From: Pyrrhoderma lamaoense
Taxonomy: Eukaryota > Basidiomycota > Agaricomycetes > Hymenochaetales > Hymenochaetaceae
Direction: 5' to 3'
Length of the DNA stretch: 64,000 nt
Assembly: GCA_002794735.1 (NCBI GenBank)
Contig: NBAZ01000003.1
Span: 310,001 to 374,000 of the forward strand
Positions 38,024 through 49,881 of this stretch are shown here, piece after piece. The position numbers and the translations under genes are program-made. The notes beneath the pieces are model-generated. The model made no database searches. It had not been told where the DNA came from and saw only the letters and a program-made list of their open reading frames with translations. The number at the start of each line of letters is the position of its first letter. Position 1 is the stretch's first letter.

Positions 38024-41000
38024 ATGGCGACTGTATGGAGTGGCCGAAGCCTTTGGAAATCCTTCAAGGACAGCCTCAATTTTTTTCGTATCCATGTACT
38101 CTTCTTGTCAGTGTTATTTTCAAACTAAACGATGTCTGATAAACATACTAACTAGATGCTATAGCATCATCACACCCCTCATTTTCTCAGCTATTTTCTA
38201 TGCTGTTAATGGTGAAACCCACGTTCCGTACATAGACGCTCTGTTCCTGTGCGTTAGCGCTACCACTGTGTGTGGATTAGCGACAGTAGAACTCAGTCGT
38301 CTGACCGCATTTCAACAAGTACTTCTCTTTATTCAAGCTTGCATTGGAAATCCGGTAATTTCTTCCTGCTAGTTTACTGTGCCGCACTCAGGCCTAACCT
38401 TTTTTCTACTTTTAATATATATCAAAAGGTGGTTGTATCATGGGTGATGGTCTATGTGAGACGGTACGAACTCTTCAGAAGTAATTGTCATTTTCTTCAG
38501 CTAACGATTTGCTCCGTTCTTAGATGGTACTTCCTGAACAAACTAGAGGATGTTGTTATAGCTAGAAAGAAAGCAGAGATGGACAGGGATAGAGCGTCGG
38601 GAATTGAAAGAAAATCATTTCAGCGTCGTCTGACACGCGCATTTTCTACTGTCTTACGATCTAAGACTGTGATGGGCGATGTTGCTGATGTGAAAGAGAA
38701 AGAAACAAGAAATCCGGTGAAAAGAATTTACACAGACCTAATAAGAAAGCCCGAGAACAGACCTGGTGGAGATATAACAGACATGGATAGTGAACCCCGT
38801 ATGAGATCAGTTTCCTTCTCTCAAAACCCTGTCCCTACTCTTGTCCGGACAACTTCCCCAGAACAAATACGGGACTCTTTTGAAAGTGATCGACGCACTT
38901 CGGATTCTCATGCCACCGGAAGTGACCACGGAAATATTAGTATGCAGATGGGAAGGAGTAACGTTGGACCACGCTATAAACCAGTGCTGGATATCATTCA
39001 CGATGACCGTGGTATGTAAAAGTGTGTTCTGTTTTTCAAAAAAATTCTCTTAAGGTTTCACAAGAATATATCCCTCCTGGTGGTGCCCCTCTTTTACGTC
39101 GACCTACAAGAGCGGCAACGATGCGTCGCGCGAGCTTAAAAACTATGGGAGATTTTGAGCAATCAAAAAACCGAAATTTAGGAGGTTTTCCCTACCCAGG
39201 ACAATTGATTGTGAAACTTATAAGGAAATTTTTGCCTCACATTGAACACTCGGTGATGATCCCACGCACTTCTACAATCGCTAGCCATAGCGATCATAAA
39301 CTTACTCGCAATAAACAAACCACGCCATATCTATCTTTCACTGCAACGGTTGACAAGAATTCGGCGTTTCGATCACTCACTGAGGAACAGCTCGAAGAGC
39401 TGGGTGGCGTTGAGTTTCGAGCATTGAATGCTCTTCTTTGGATCGTTGGTCTTGTATGTACTCACCAATATTCACAATGATAGTTCTGACTTGCATGACA
39501 TCTCAGTATCACGTTTTAACACAGCTGTGCTGCTTTATAATTATTGCACCATATCTCTCAATACCTAAATGGAAGAGTGTATTTGAACCACCAAACCTAC
39601 ACAAAGATGTTTCCCCGGTGTGGTATTCGGCTTTCAAGTTGTTTCTGCATATACGACTCTTGGAATGTCTCTCGTAGATCAATCAATGGTACCCTTTCAA
39701 ACGGCCTATCCACTTATATACGTATGCTTTTTCCTGATATTTGCGGGAAATTTGGCATTTGTAAGTCCTTGTCCTACTTCAGAGGTATCAGCTGACTAAT
39801 TTTTTTCTACTATTAGCCAATCTTGTAAGCTTTGTTCAATTACAATTAATACGCACAAGTGCTAATGCTTGATGGTGTAGCTTACGATTCTTGATGTAAG
39901 CATACCAAGCTCTATCTCAGCTTAAATATGCATAAATATGAATATTTTTATTCAGATGGGTAGTAAAGAGAACGGCTCCGGATGGATCTCGATTAAAGGA
40001 AACATTGCAATTTCCTCTGGATCATCCTCGTCGCTGCTTCTTCTATCTTTTCCCTGCTCGACATACATGGGTTTTGCTCTTCATAGTCACCCTTTTACAG
40101 TAAGTATTGCAGTCCAGTTTATAAGCGCAGATCTTGTGGGCTAAGCTGTAACTAGCTTTGTAGACTGGTTCTTCTTTATGGTACTTAACATAGGAGATCC
40201 TAGCTTTGAAGAGATACCGCTTGGGATCCGTTTTGCTATTGGACCTCTTCAATCCACTAGCGCTCGAGCGGCCGGCTTTGCCACTGTGTCATTAGAATCA
40301 ATCGCACCAGCCTTACAGTATGTCTCTTGAGAAAAACTTCATAATCAGTCACTAAGCAAAATATACTTCAAGGGTTCTATATATAGTTGTTATGTATATT
40401 GGAATTTGTGAGTGCCTCATTACTTCGACGAGTTCTAGAGCTCATGTGTTTCCTCTATAAGACCCTATCGCATTGAGGTTAGTCCTCTCTCTTATCTTCC
40501 TTCTTTTGTAACTGACCCTCCTTTACAGTATACGCTCTACCAATGTCTATGAAGAAAAGTCTCTTGGAGTGTTTGAAGAAGAGGAGGAAGAGGAAGAAGA
40601 GCCAAATGTCTACGGACCTGAGGCACAGCACAATAGGGTTTCTGTCTGGGGTCGCTATCTGGTTTGGCATGCGCGTCAGCAGCTTTCATTTGGTAAGCCT
40701 TGTGTATACCAGTTTCTGAGTAACTATAATAACTGATGCGGTCGTTAGATATCTGGTGTTTGTGTCTTTCATTATTCTTACTTTGCGTCATTGAGCGTGG
40801 AAAGATCCAAAACTCAGACAACTTTGACTACTTTACAATTTTCAATTTGTGTATGCTTTTTCTTGGCCTCCCTAGCATACTTCTGACTTATTTCATATTA
40901 TTAGTATTTGAGCTTATCTCCGCTTACACAGGGGTAGGAATGAGTCTAGGTGTTCCTTACGTATGTTCTATGAATAGCCTTCTGATCAAGCCACATTGAT

Positions 41001-41330
41001 TAATGACGTTCTGGCTTCTAGGCAAATTTCTCGTTCTCAGGCGCGTTTACTCCTGGCTCAAAGTTGATTATGATAGCCATGATGCTTCGTGGGCGACATC
41101 GTGGGCTTCCTGTAGCTATTGATCGTGCTGTAATACTACCCTTTGAGTACAAGAAGACGAGTGTTGCCCAAGAGAGACGATCTGAAGTCAACACAGACGT
41201 CAATAACTCTGGTTATACTGCTAATGATACTCTTGGAACTGACAACTCGGACCGAACGCTGAAAGAGAGCGCCGATGCGAATATATACATTACAAAAATA
41301 CCTATAACAGAGGAAGCCAAGGACGAATGA
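38024..41330 (+). CDS. TRK2: TRK-family K+ transporter, copy 2
   Basis: A paralogue of the gene immediately upstream, with the same exon plan: exon 1 38024-38106, exon 2 38165-38354 (190 nt, identical in length to exon 2 of copy 1), and a 15 nt exon near 39880-39896 matching the one at 35306. Pore loops read VCGLATVELSRLTAFQQ, SAYTTLGMSLVDQSMVPF, STSARAAGFATVSLESIAPA and SAYTGVGMSLGVPY. The cytosolic loop (about 38520-39300) is unlike that of copy 1 and is unbroken over 900 nt. Copy 2 carries a Glu run (EEEEEEEEEPN, about 40575) where copy 1 has a shorter Asp run. One missing base near 39637. Divergent loops with conserved pores suggest separate regulation. Confidence 0.93.
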
Positions 41331-43134
41331 ATGCTCGATGACATTTTGGACATCTATCTTGCACCTAGCTTCGATGACGATGGGCAATACCTATAGTATC
41401 TTCCTTATGAGAGGATTTGTGGCTTTGTTGGGTTTACTGTACGGATCTTGCATCTTAGCTCTATGAAACAACGGCACAAAAGGCATATAGTGGCCCTTCC
41501 ACTAACGACTTATAGACTGTTATCTCTTTTTTTTCTAATTCTCAGGACAAGGGTCATCGGTAAATAATTATTAGCTTACCTATCACTTACAGCATAGAGC
41601 ACTTTCATTAATTCTACCACTCACATTGTATTTGTGTTACTAGTATTGCATTCAGATAAATTCATAGAATTGAAATAGTACTGGCCTATAGCCCTCAATG
41701 TTCAAACTTTATTAACCTGTGCGCCATCTTTTGATAATGATATAGTTCCGGCGATATTTATTTTAGTACCATATTGCTATGCTTCTTTCATTTCGTCTCG
41801 GACTTCACGGAAGTCATTGAGATCACGACAACCGAGGGGCGTAGAGTAGTTAGAACGCCTCGTACTTTTCTTTGTGCTAACGTCCATGGAAATGAATGTG
41901 AGATGATAACTCTACATGATCTATCATAATCAGTGATAGTACAATGTCGTGCAACATCGGCTTACTTGTATCACATGAAAAACTTACTATACTACTGGAT
42001 ACTTGTATCAGAAACGGCTTTGTAATATTTTCACGAGTTCGTGATTTAATTTCGAGGTTAGTCCATGATTTCATTTGCTGGTCGTATTGACGAAAACATC
42101 ATTGCTGGGTTCATTTGTGGAGTATGGCTTGTAGGCGAGTTGCCACGACGAGCGGGTTGTTACCTTTTTGAATCGCCGGTACAAGGTGGAAAGGGCATGT
42201 TGGGTCTAGTCTAGAGCAGAATGGTTTATGGGGGAGCAGTAACGAATATGTGTAATAAAACAATGATCCCCTAGATCATCAGCTATCATGTAAACAATCC
42301 CCAGTTTTAAGGTTATCATCACAATCATTGAGATTTGAACTCCTAGGATGATCGTGCTTTATCTCACTTTAGGGATACAAACTTCGTGAATCGAAAGAAA
42401 AAAGTTTTCTGTTGAGTCGGCGACGAGGTGACAGGATCTTCGGTATAATGCGTCCTTGGCGCAACAAAATATGATCTACTCGACATTCTAAGGATATGAA
42501 AGGAGGTCAAAAATTAACGTCGTGCCACATTATTTCAGGACCAAGAAAGTATGGCGTTTCAGATGACAGCAGGGTCACTGTCGCAAAACTCTTCCAGAAA
42601 GGAGTGATTAAAAGGGGTTGTCATGGTAAAAAAGGAAGAGTAGAGGGCGGGGCCAAAGCGTGTGCATCTTTCGAGACTCGAGACCTGAGACCTGATCTTG
42701 TAACTCACCTCAAGCTATGCGCGTCCATAAGTAAATCAAGGGCCAGACAATCCACCAATCCCTGTGCATGATTTTTGTACAAGTGAGAGTATCTTCATCG
42801 CATCAGCATTGCCAGAATAGATGTCCAGAATTCGAGATAAATCGAGGTTCTCTGGTGTTACGAAAATACCATCTCTCCCACGGCAACTCTCCGAACACGT
42901 CGCTGCCAATGTATCGGTCTTCTATTGTTATGAGTATATAGAATTGAGATCGTCTGAGAGGCTTCGAAGGCCATCCCACTTGTCGTCTTTCCACTTCTCT
43001 CCTTTTGCCTTTTCTTTCTTTCTTCCTTTGCACAAATTCTGGAGCTACTGCGTACTCCATTCTGGCGCTCTGAGGCTTGACGCCTCGGCTTGGGTCGCTA
43101 CAATCATCTTTTCATTCTTGAGCATAACGAAAAA
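41331..43134. other. Intergenic region
   Basis: No recognisable gene. A 91-codon frame at 42496-42771 has no splice context or family match and I do not support it. Confidence 0.4.
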
Positions 43135-45278
43135 ATGCACATATCACTTTTTGAAAAGGGAGCAGTATGGGTCTGGGTGAAGACTATGGCAAGTCCTATA
43201 TTCGTTTTTTTGTATTTACTTACTCTAAATAAGAAAATACTCTTTCTACTTGAACCACAACATGTAGTTCTTTCGCATAACAATCTCAAAAATCACCACT
43301 TGTTTCTTCTTATTTTCATTCTCCATTGTTTGATCCATAGCATAGTCCAATCTATCCTTTACTCCTACGACCATGAAGCTGATGCGCTCGCCTCCTCAAT
43401 TATCAAACAAGCTGGGATACCCCAGGATGAGGTTGCCTGGCTAACGAGATCGGATGGCGTCTATACCCTGAAGCTGTGCACACATGTCCCCATAAATACA
43501 GATCACAAAGATAACTGTACTCTAATCTTCCAATCAAACTTGGATCAGAAGATGTGCCGCCGGGTTACAAACGAGATGTAGGTGGAAAACCGGCTGCCCT
43601 ACTACAATACGTTTTTGATGGTTTTATCTTAGCTCGGACTATTCACCTCTAATACAGACATTTCCATCGAACCGATTGAGGATAGCAATGGGATGGTTTC
43701 CGAGATCTCTCTCAGAACGTCATCTGTAGATAATGATCAAGTTGTTTCCCTGACCAAAACGTGTACTCGGGTACTGAGCTATGCTGATCAAGTGTAAGGC
43801 TTCCATGCGCTATATTTTCTTCCCATAGCTCACTCATGAACATTGCACCGACCAGTGTAAAAAATTCAAGGCGTGAGGAATTAGCGCTGATCGGTTCGGA
43901 ATTCTGGTTGTTCGGATTATCAGTGTTCGCTGTAATTCTATTTCTGATACATTAATGTTGTACGTCACTGACACTAACATATGCTGTTTGGATTCTAGGT
44001 TATGTACAACTCCGTCCCGCATCTGTAAGAATTCTGAATGCTGGTTGAACTGCGATGATGATTGACTGGTTCGTACTTATCTAGATTAGCTGGACTCGCC
44101 ATGAGAGTTTTGTCTGCTATCTGGTCAGGATATGCAATATGGCGTACCTTCGATATCGAGAAACGGTTTAAAGTCCTAATCACGGATGGTGCCTGCGGTG
44201 TTGATCTCTTCCCGGGATACTTCAAAGACCGCATGATTGCCCAAATCGTTGATGTAGTCCTGAATATTGTAGCACTTTGTCTCTCGTTGTTCTTGGTCTG
44301 GAGATTAGTCAAAGTTAGTACAGCATATTACACAAAAAATATGCAAATTATTAACTCTTTTCAACACTGGGTCAACAGATATACCACGAGAAGACATTCA
44401 GTCGCGTAGGCGCTCCTCCCGAAGTGCATAAGATGTATAAGGTATACTGTTTTTTTTTGTATGGAGTATTCACACACTCATTACCGACTGTCTATGATCT
44501 AGTCCTTCCTTGTTGTTCTTACATGTCTTCAAATGGCGGTCTATTTTCTAGTTACGGCCAACGCCTTGTGGATTGATCAACTCTTTAACGGACCTCTAGT
44601 TAACATTTCAAGTCACAATATTGAGTATATCATCGGATTCACTATCCTCAACGTTGTTAGTAGTTTTTAGTTTCCTTGGGAACTATATAGTGTTGACCTT
44701 CTATTTAGTTACTGCTCCCATGGATAGCAATAGTGAGCAACCCTTTTGTAGCTCAAAGAAAGCCCTACTAACACCATTTCAGGGTTGGTTTTCAATACGT
44801 CGCGAGATGAAGCGCACCATGTGGACATTCCTCGGACTGGGTACCTTCTACATATTAAGTTGGGGTTTCCTATATTATTCCCAGGTTTTCAGATGGACAT
44901 GGATCCAGTGGCCGTTTTTTGCATGCATGTCTTTGTCAGCGCAGATCGCCGAACTCGCATGTGTCATACTTGCTATAGTCTGCTACAAGAATTTCCACCG
45001 TGGGCTGGCTTCTTACTGTAAGCATATATAGAATTGATGTCTGCCATAAGAAAGTTATACTGATGGTTCTTGTTTTAGTGCGCGCTGAAGATGCGCTCGC
45101 GAGAGCTGACTTTGAACCGGAAGTATTTACTAATGACACCGAAAATCCGCGGAACAGTGCATTTGAAGTAAACTTCAAGTCCATTTCGGTCTATTCAGAT
45201 ACGGCCAGTATCTTTGAAAGTAAGGTGGATCACGACTTGAAATATGGTTTTAAATATGGGAGGTCAGATGTTAGATAA
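43135..45278 (+). CDS. Multi-pass membrane protein A of a tandem pair, family unknown
   Basis: Exon 1 (43135-43188) is followed by a GC-AG intron (43189-43267) with the strong donor context ATG|GCAAGT; exon 2 then reads FFRITISKITTCFFLF, aligning with YERVTLTRFTTAFVFL of protein B at the same splice position. One helix is followed by an outer domain of about 150 residues with two shared Cys (LKLC...CTLIF) and SIEPIEDSNG. Then comes NESIPHL before a run of about six helices, with ARVLSAIWSGYAIWR, TDGACGVD, WFSIRREMKRTMW and FFACMSLSAQIAELACVI. The cytosolic tail is short (about 75 residues). A missing base near 43323 restores the first helix. No known family is recognised; topology resembles a seven-span receptor or sensor, which is inference only. 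Confidence 0.7.
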
Positions 45279-45650
45279 GAGGAATGCATAAACATCTAAT
45301 GGCAACCATTCTTGGGTTATTATGCGGTGTACATCTACTTCTATGTGGCAATCATGCTTCCCCCCTTTTGTACTGTGGACTATACCCTAGTGGACAACAG
45401 CTATTTTTTGTAGATATAAACCTTTCTTATAAAACAATTCTACTTGTACTCTCATTCATGTCAAGTTTTCTCCTCCCTGTCTAAAGTTAAAAAGGGAGTC
45501 ATACACGGAAAGGAAACCTTGAGCTCCCTGATTGGTGAAACTAGATGTCATAGAGGAGTTATAATGAACGTTATGAGCGATATCATGCGTTGGAGAGCGT
45601 CCCGACGCCCAGTAATTACAATCTGAGACACTTTTCTGGGACGACAATCG

Positions 45651-45658
45651 TATATATA
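45651..45658 (+). promoter_or_regulatory. TATA box of the metallothionein gene
   Basis: TATATATA about 72 nt upstream of the metallothionein ATG, a usual distance for a fungal TATA promoter. Confidence 0.5.
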
Positions 45659-45729
45659 TCTTATCCCTTGAGACACTTGTCGCTCCTTGTGATATAACAT
45701 CTAAAACAACTTGTGTAACGATTTTCGTC

Positions 45730-46072
45730 ATGGCTTACGGCTGTTCTACTGATTCTTGCACGTAAGATAACATTCGCAAACATGTGTTGTATACTTTACT
45801 GACCACAATTGAATCTGGCGACTACAGAAATTGTGGCCCTAAGGGAACAGGTTGCAACTGCGAGAATAATAAATGTGATTGTTTACCATGTGCAAAGAAA
45901 GCTCATTCTACTCAGGTAAGAAAGAGCTGAATTGTTATCTATGTATTCTTAGCGGGCCTTTATTACAATTTTGTGTTTTATACTCAACAATTTACGCATG
46001 TTTACAGTGCGCCTGTGGGGGTTCGGGCAGAACTGTTCATGCGCCAAGAATCCGTCTGGTTGCAAATGTTGA
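45730..46072 (+). CDS. Metallothionein (61 aa, 14 Cys)
   Basis: A metal-binding cytosolic protein hidden by two introns. Exons are 45730-45761, 45828-45915 and 46008-46072, with GT-AG introns of 66 and 92 nt. The product starts MAYGCSTDSC, continues TNCGPKGTGCNCENNKCDC, then LPCAKKAHSTQCAC and ends NCSCAKNPSGCKC. That is 14 Cys in 61 residues with five CxC pairs (20/22, 27/29, 41/43, 50/52 and 59/61) and one aromatic residue (Tyr3). Exon 3 needs one added G in the G-rich run 46016-46026; without it the frame runs on into a Cys-free tail, with it every remaining Cys falls into phase and a stop follows the final CKC. Composition and CxC pattern define a metallothionein; which metal it binds (Cu, Zn or Cd) cannot be told. 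Confidence 0.85.
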
Positions 46073-47132
46073 AGGCCTTCCCATTGTCTATCCGCCAAGA
46101 GAAAAGTCTTCATTATAAAAAACTAACAAAAGCTATTTCAACATATCTGTCATGTTTGTAAATGGGGTTCTGCTTGAGGCTCCCAACTGCTTATTATTAA
46201 AACCAAATTAAAAATAACAGAGCTTGTCCTTGGCGTTGCTTTTGATCCTTACAGGACGGCCGTTTGAGCTGCGGGATACCTGGGGCGTCATATGTTGGAG
46301 AATAAATCATAACAGTAGTTATTATGAAAAACTTGTCATGCACCGCATGCAATAGATCTGTTGTAGACCATGCACAGGTAGTGAGTTCTTATAGAGACGG
46401 ACAGACACGTCTCACTGCCAAGACTTGTCGATAAATAGATGTCTCCTTTTCAAAATCTCCAGAAAAAAGTATGAAGGGCAGAAAAAACGTCTTTATTTGC
46501 GAGTTTAGTGCAATCCTGCATCAAATTGAACATTAAGTCTTGTAAGATTTACGAGGACCATGCCAGTGGATTGAAGTGCTCAATAATCACTGACTGATAT
46601 ACAGATATTAGATGAAGTAGTTCCATGACAATGGTACCAAGGGCGGCAATCATCGCTTATGAGGCCCACAGCAACGGAAAATGTAGTTACCTTACCCTTG
46701 GGAAGTTTTTTAATTTCTAGTATATTTCACGGTCATCTTTACTGAGAAATTACACACAAAACTTATTGAAAATACACAAAAATGGGTTCAAAACTCCACT
46801 CTTTATTCCCTGTTTAATTTCCCCTTTTCTATTTCTCATCTCATTATTTTATTCCGGTAATTCAAATCATGTGTCTAAATAAGGAACTTCTCAATTGTCG
46901 GATAGGTCTTCGAAAGTCGATCGGAAAAAGACGCTGTTCGACTGTTGTGTTGTGCGACGGCGGCCGTTGTCATGACCCGCTGTTCCTTAAGTATGTGTGC
47001 GGAGTGTTACGAACCACAGAGCACCATCTCTTTCGTTCACTTCACTCATTTTCTCATTTATTCTTTCTTTTCTTTTTCTTTTTCAAGTTGGCTGGTCCAG
47101 TTGTAGGAGAGAGAGGTTGAGGCGGAGGCGAC
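46073..47132. other. Intergenic region
   Basis: No gene found. The last 100 bases before 47133 are T/C-rich (about 47040-47085), a common feature just upstream of fungal starts. Confidence 0.4.
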
Positions 47133-49881
47133 ATGCGTGCCAAGCATATCTTGAATCGGTTACGACTCGGGTCGAAAGTAAAGATTGTGGTATGTCCATG
47201 CTTCAAACCAAGTTCCAAGCATTTCTTAGCACTAACGGCAACATGATTCTCTTTTTAATTATTAGTATGAGCGAGTTACTTTAACCCGGTTCACTACAGC
47301 ATTCGTTTTTCTCGCGCTGGCGCACTGTCTTGTACAGATTACTCTTCAATCTTTAGCATATGTTTCGAATACTCGTGGAAGCAATGAGGTGTCAACCATC
47401 ATCGAGAACTCAGGGATGCCTCATCTTTTCTCATTTGTTAAAAGTGGTACACTCTTTGTTTGCAACGGTGTTCCAGATGGGGAAGGGTTCAATTCAACCT
47501 GTTGGGCGTTTGCAGGTCCAGGTTCACACGGAAACGATGATGATGATGACGATAAGGACGATGATGATAAGGACGATGACAAGAAAGAGAAAGACAAAGA
47601 TGAGGCTGATGACAAGGAGATATCAGAAGGAAAGGATAAACATTCGAATCACAAAAGAGGACTTACTGTAGTCCCTGTTGAAGATGACTCAGGCACTGTC
47701 GTTGCAGTGAATGTAACGGGCGCAGATTCTAATCACGCTAATCCAGACGGTGTGATCCAGCTCTCTTCGCATTGTGTCAGTGCTTTGAATTGGCCTGATA
47801 TCATGTAAGTACTGTGATCAATTACTGCGTGATACAATATATTCACAAATATTCAGCCTTCATGATGCTCGAAGAGAAGACTTGAGTTTTCTTATCTATC
47901 AGATTTGGCTCTTTGGAGTATCGGTAGTAGCAGTGAGTGTAGTGGTGCAATATAGTACAAGTTGTGCTTGAATGCTAATCTGTTATTCCCGGATAGGTCT
48001 TGAACGAATCAATACCTCATTTGTGAGTTTGATACTTCCGATAGTAATCTCAATATGATCCATGGCTTATGAGTGATCGATAATGGTAGAATCGCTGCAC
48101 TTATAACAAATGTTTTATCGACGGCCTGGAGTGCATTCCAACTCTCTCGAACCGGACAGTTCCAGTTTGACTATGAGACTCTCGTTGTTAATGACGCTTG
48201 TGATGGCAATGATGTCATTGAGGGATTCTGGACTGAGCGAATGCGATATTTTACGCCCATCCTTGTCCTTAACATTGTAGCCTTCTTTGGATTATTCTTT
48301 GTTGCCCTTAAACTATTCTCTGTCTATGCCCGCCAGACAAAGAAACGTGTTGGTACTTCTAAAGTAATGAGGAATCGTTATATTGTAAGTCTCTTTCAAA
48401 CTCTCACTAACAGATACTAACATCTACTGTTCAATAATCTATTTCAGTGCGTACTTCTCTTTTCCGTCTTTTTGCAGATCTCTGCCTTTTTCACCATATG
48501 TGCATCTGCTCTCTGGATCGATGCACTTTGTAACGGAGTCCTCCAGGGAAAGACTGCTTATCGTGTCGTCTTTACTATAACGGCCATCGTAAGTCTTATA
48601 TTATTGTGTAGCTCGTATAATTTAGTCTAATCTAAGCAAATATGCGGCAGATTGAACTCCCATGGGTTATATGTGTACGTTTGGATCATTATTCTTATTT
48701 CAACATGACTCATCTCTTTGTAGGGTTGGCTATCGATACGCCGAGAGCATCGTATATGGTCGCTAGTGTTCTTAGTTGTAGGGTTATTCATAACTGCCTC
48801 ATGGACTACAATGTTTGCGAACGTCCTGTATAGATGGACTTTTGAGAACTTTCCGTTCTTCGCAACATTATCGATCTCTGCGTTTATCGTTCTTGTGATT
48901 GTAATGATACTCGCTGTCATATGTCGCCTGAACTTCGGAAAGGGGCTTCCCCAATTTTGTAAGTGATCTGATAATAAAATGTCTTGATTTGCTTAAAAGA
49001 AATCATACTACTCAGACAAAACAGAGGATACCTTTGATGATTCCAAATTTATCCCTGTTACTATCCCCCAAAGAAGAAGCCGCGCATCAAGACTTTTCTC
49101 AGTTGTTTTCCCAGATAGGCGGGTCAGCCAACGAAACTCAAGCGAAAAGCCCGGCGAACGACCAACATCTGTCATTGATATCAAAGGATCTTCTGGCTTC
49201 GTACACATCTCCGATTCCGCGTCGGAAATATCTATGGAATCAAATGATAGTATAGTAAGCAAGGGAGAGATGAATACTGCGAACAACATTGAAAGAAATC
49301 CGCCTTCAAATGAATCCCTAATTTCCCGTGCTCGTGTGCCATTCTTACGTATCTCTGGTGGCTCACGTCTCGGAAAGCTGAGTTTGCGGTTTTCTGCTTT
49401 CACTACTACATCCAGTGTGGGAAGTGACTTAGAACGAGGTGAAAGGAATGTTCCTGAAGTTCCGATGATACCAAAGTCATCTACTGCATCGGCACCTGGG
49501 AGGACTAGATCAAACGCAGTGTTTGAAACGCCTAAGACACCTTCCCCACCTCCGAAAGTCCTAAGGAAATCGAGTGTGCATTCAGTCAAAGCTCCCGCTA
49601 CTTTGCCTCCTCCAGATATCAATGTAATCCCTGCCTCGTTGACTGATTCATTCATGCAAAACTCTGTTCGATCGGGAAGGGGGGTTCTTTCAAGCGTATC
49701 TTACTCAGATGACATGGAAATGTCCTCACGATACGACGTATCTAGTACCCGATCTATTCGAACCGCTCCAAGGAGATCTGGAACCATGCCTTCTGGGAGG
49801 ATCGGTTTACCAGGCAATCCTCGTGTATTACGCAGCGCAGAACATGGGGAACGGAGTAAAATTGTTGTGGGTACACCATAA
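47133..49881 (+). CDS. Multi-pass membrane protein B of a tandem pair, with Asp-rich outer loop
   Basis: Paralogue of protein A. Exon 1 is 47133-47189 (MRAKHILNRLRLGSKVKIV), exon 2 is 47266-47804 and later exons continue to the stop at 49879-49881. After the first helix (FVFLALAHCLVQITL) lies an outer domain with the same Cys pair as A (LFVCNGVP...STCWAF), then an aspartate/lysine repeat containing DDDDDDKDDDDKDDDKK (47535-47585), VPVEDDSGTVV (aligned with IEPIEDSNGMV in A), and NESIPH before the helix bundle. Conserved NDACDGNDVI and WLSIRREHRIW match A. The cytosolic tail is much longer than in A (about 290 residues from 49010), Ser/Pro/Arg-rich and probably disordered. Function unknown; a sensor or receptor is possible but unproven. 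Confidence 0.75.
47535..47610 (+). repeat. GAT/GAC trinucleotide-rich coding repeat
   Basis: A short microsatellite-like GAY/AAR tract encoding the Asp-rich loop, with two in-register DDDDK units. It lies within exon 2 of protein B and stays in frame. Confidence 0.8.

Noticed and set aside
42325..42420. B-box-like GAGTTCAAATC on the minus strand, possible tRNA
   Set aside because: No A box in the correct place and no seven-base acceptor stem could be paired.
42496..42771. A 91-codon open frame downstream of TRK2
   Set aside because: No family resemblance, no splice context and no fitting promoter; length is within chance for this composition.
47421..47615. Minus-strand poly-Ser frame
   Set aside because: It is the reverse of the Asp-rich codons of protein B.
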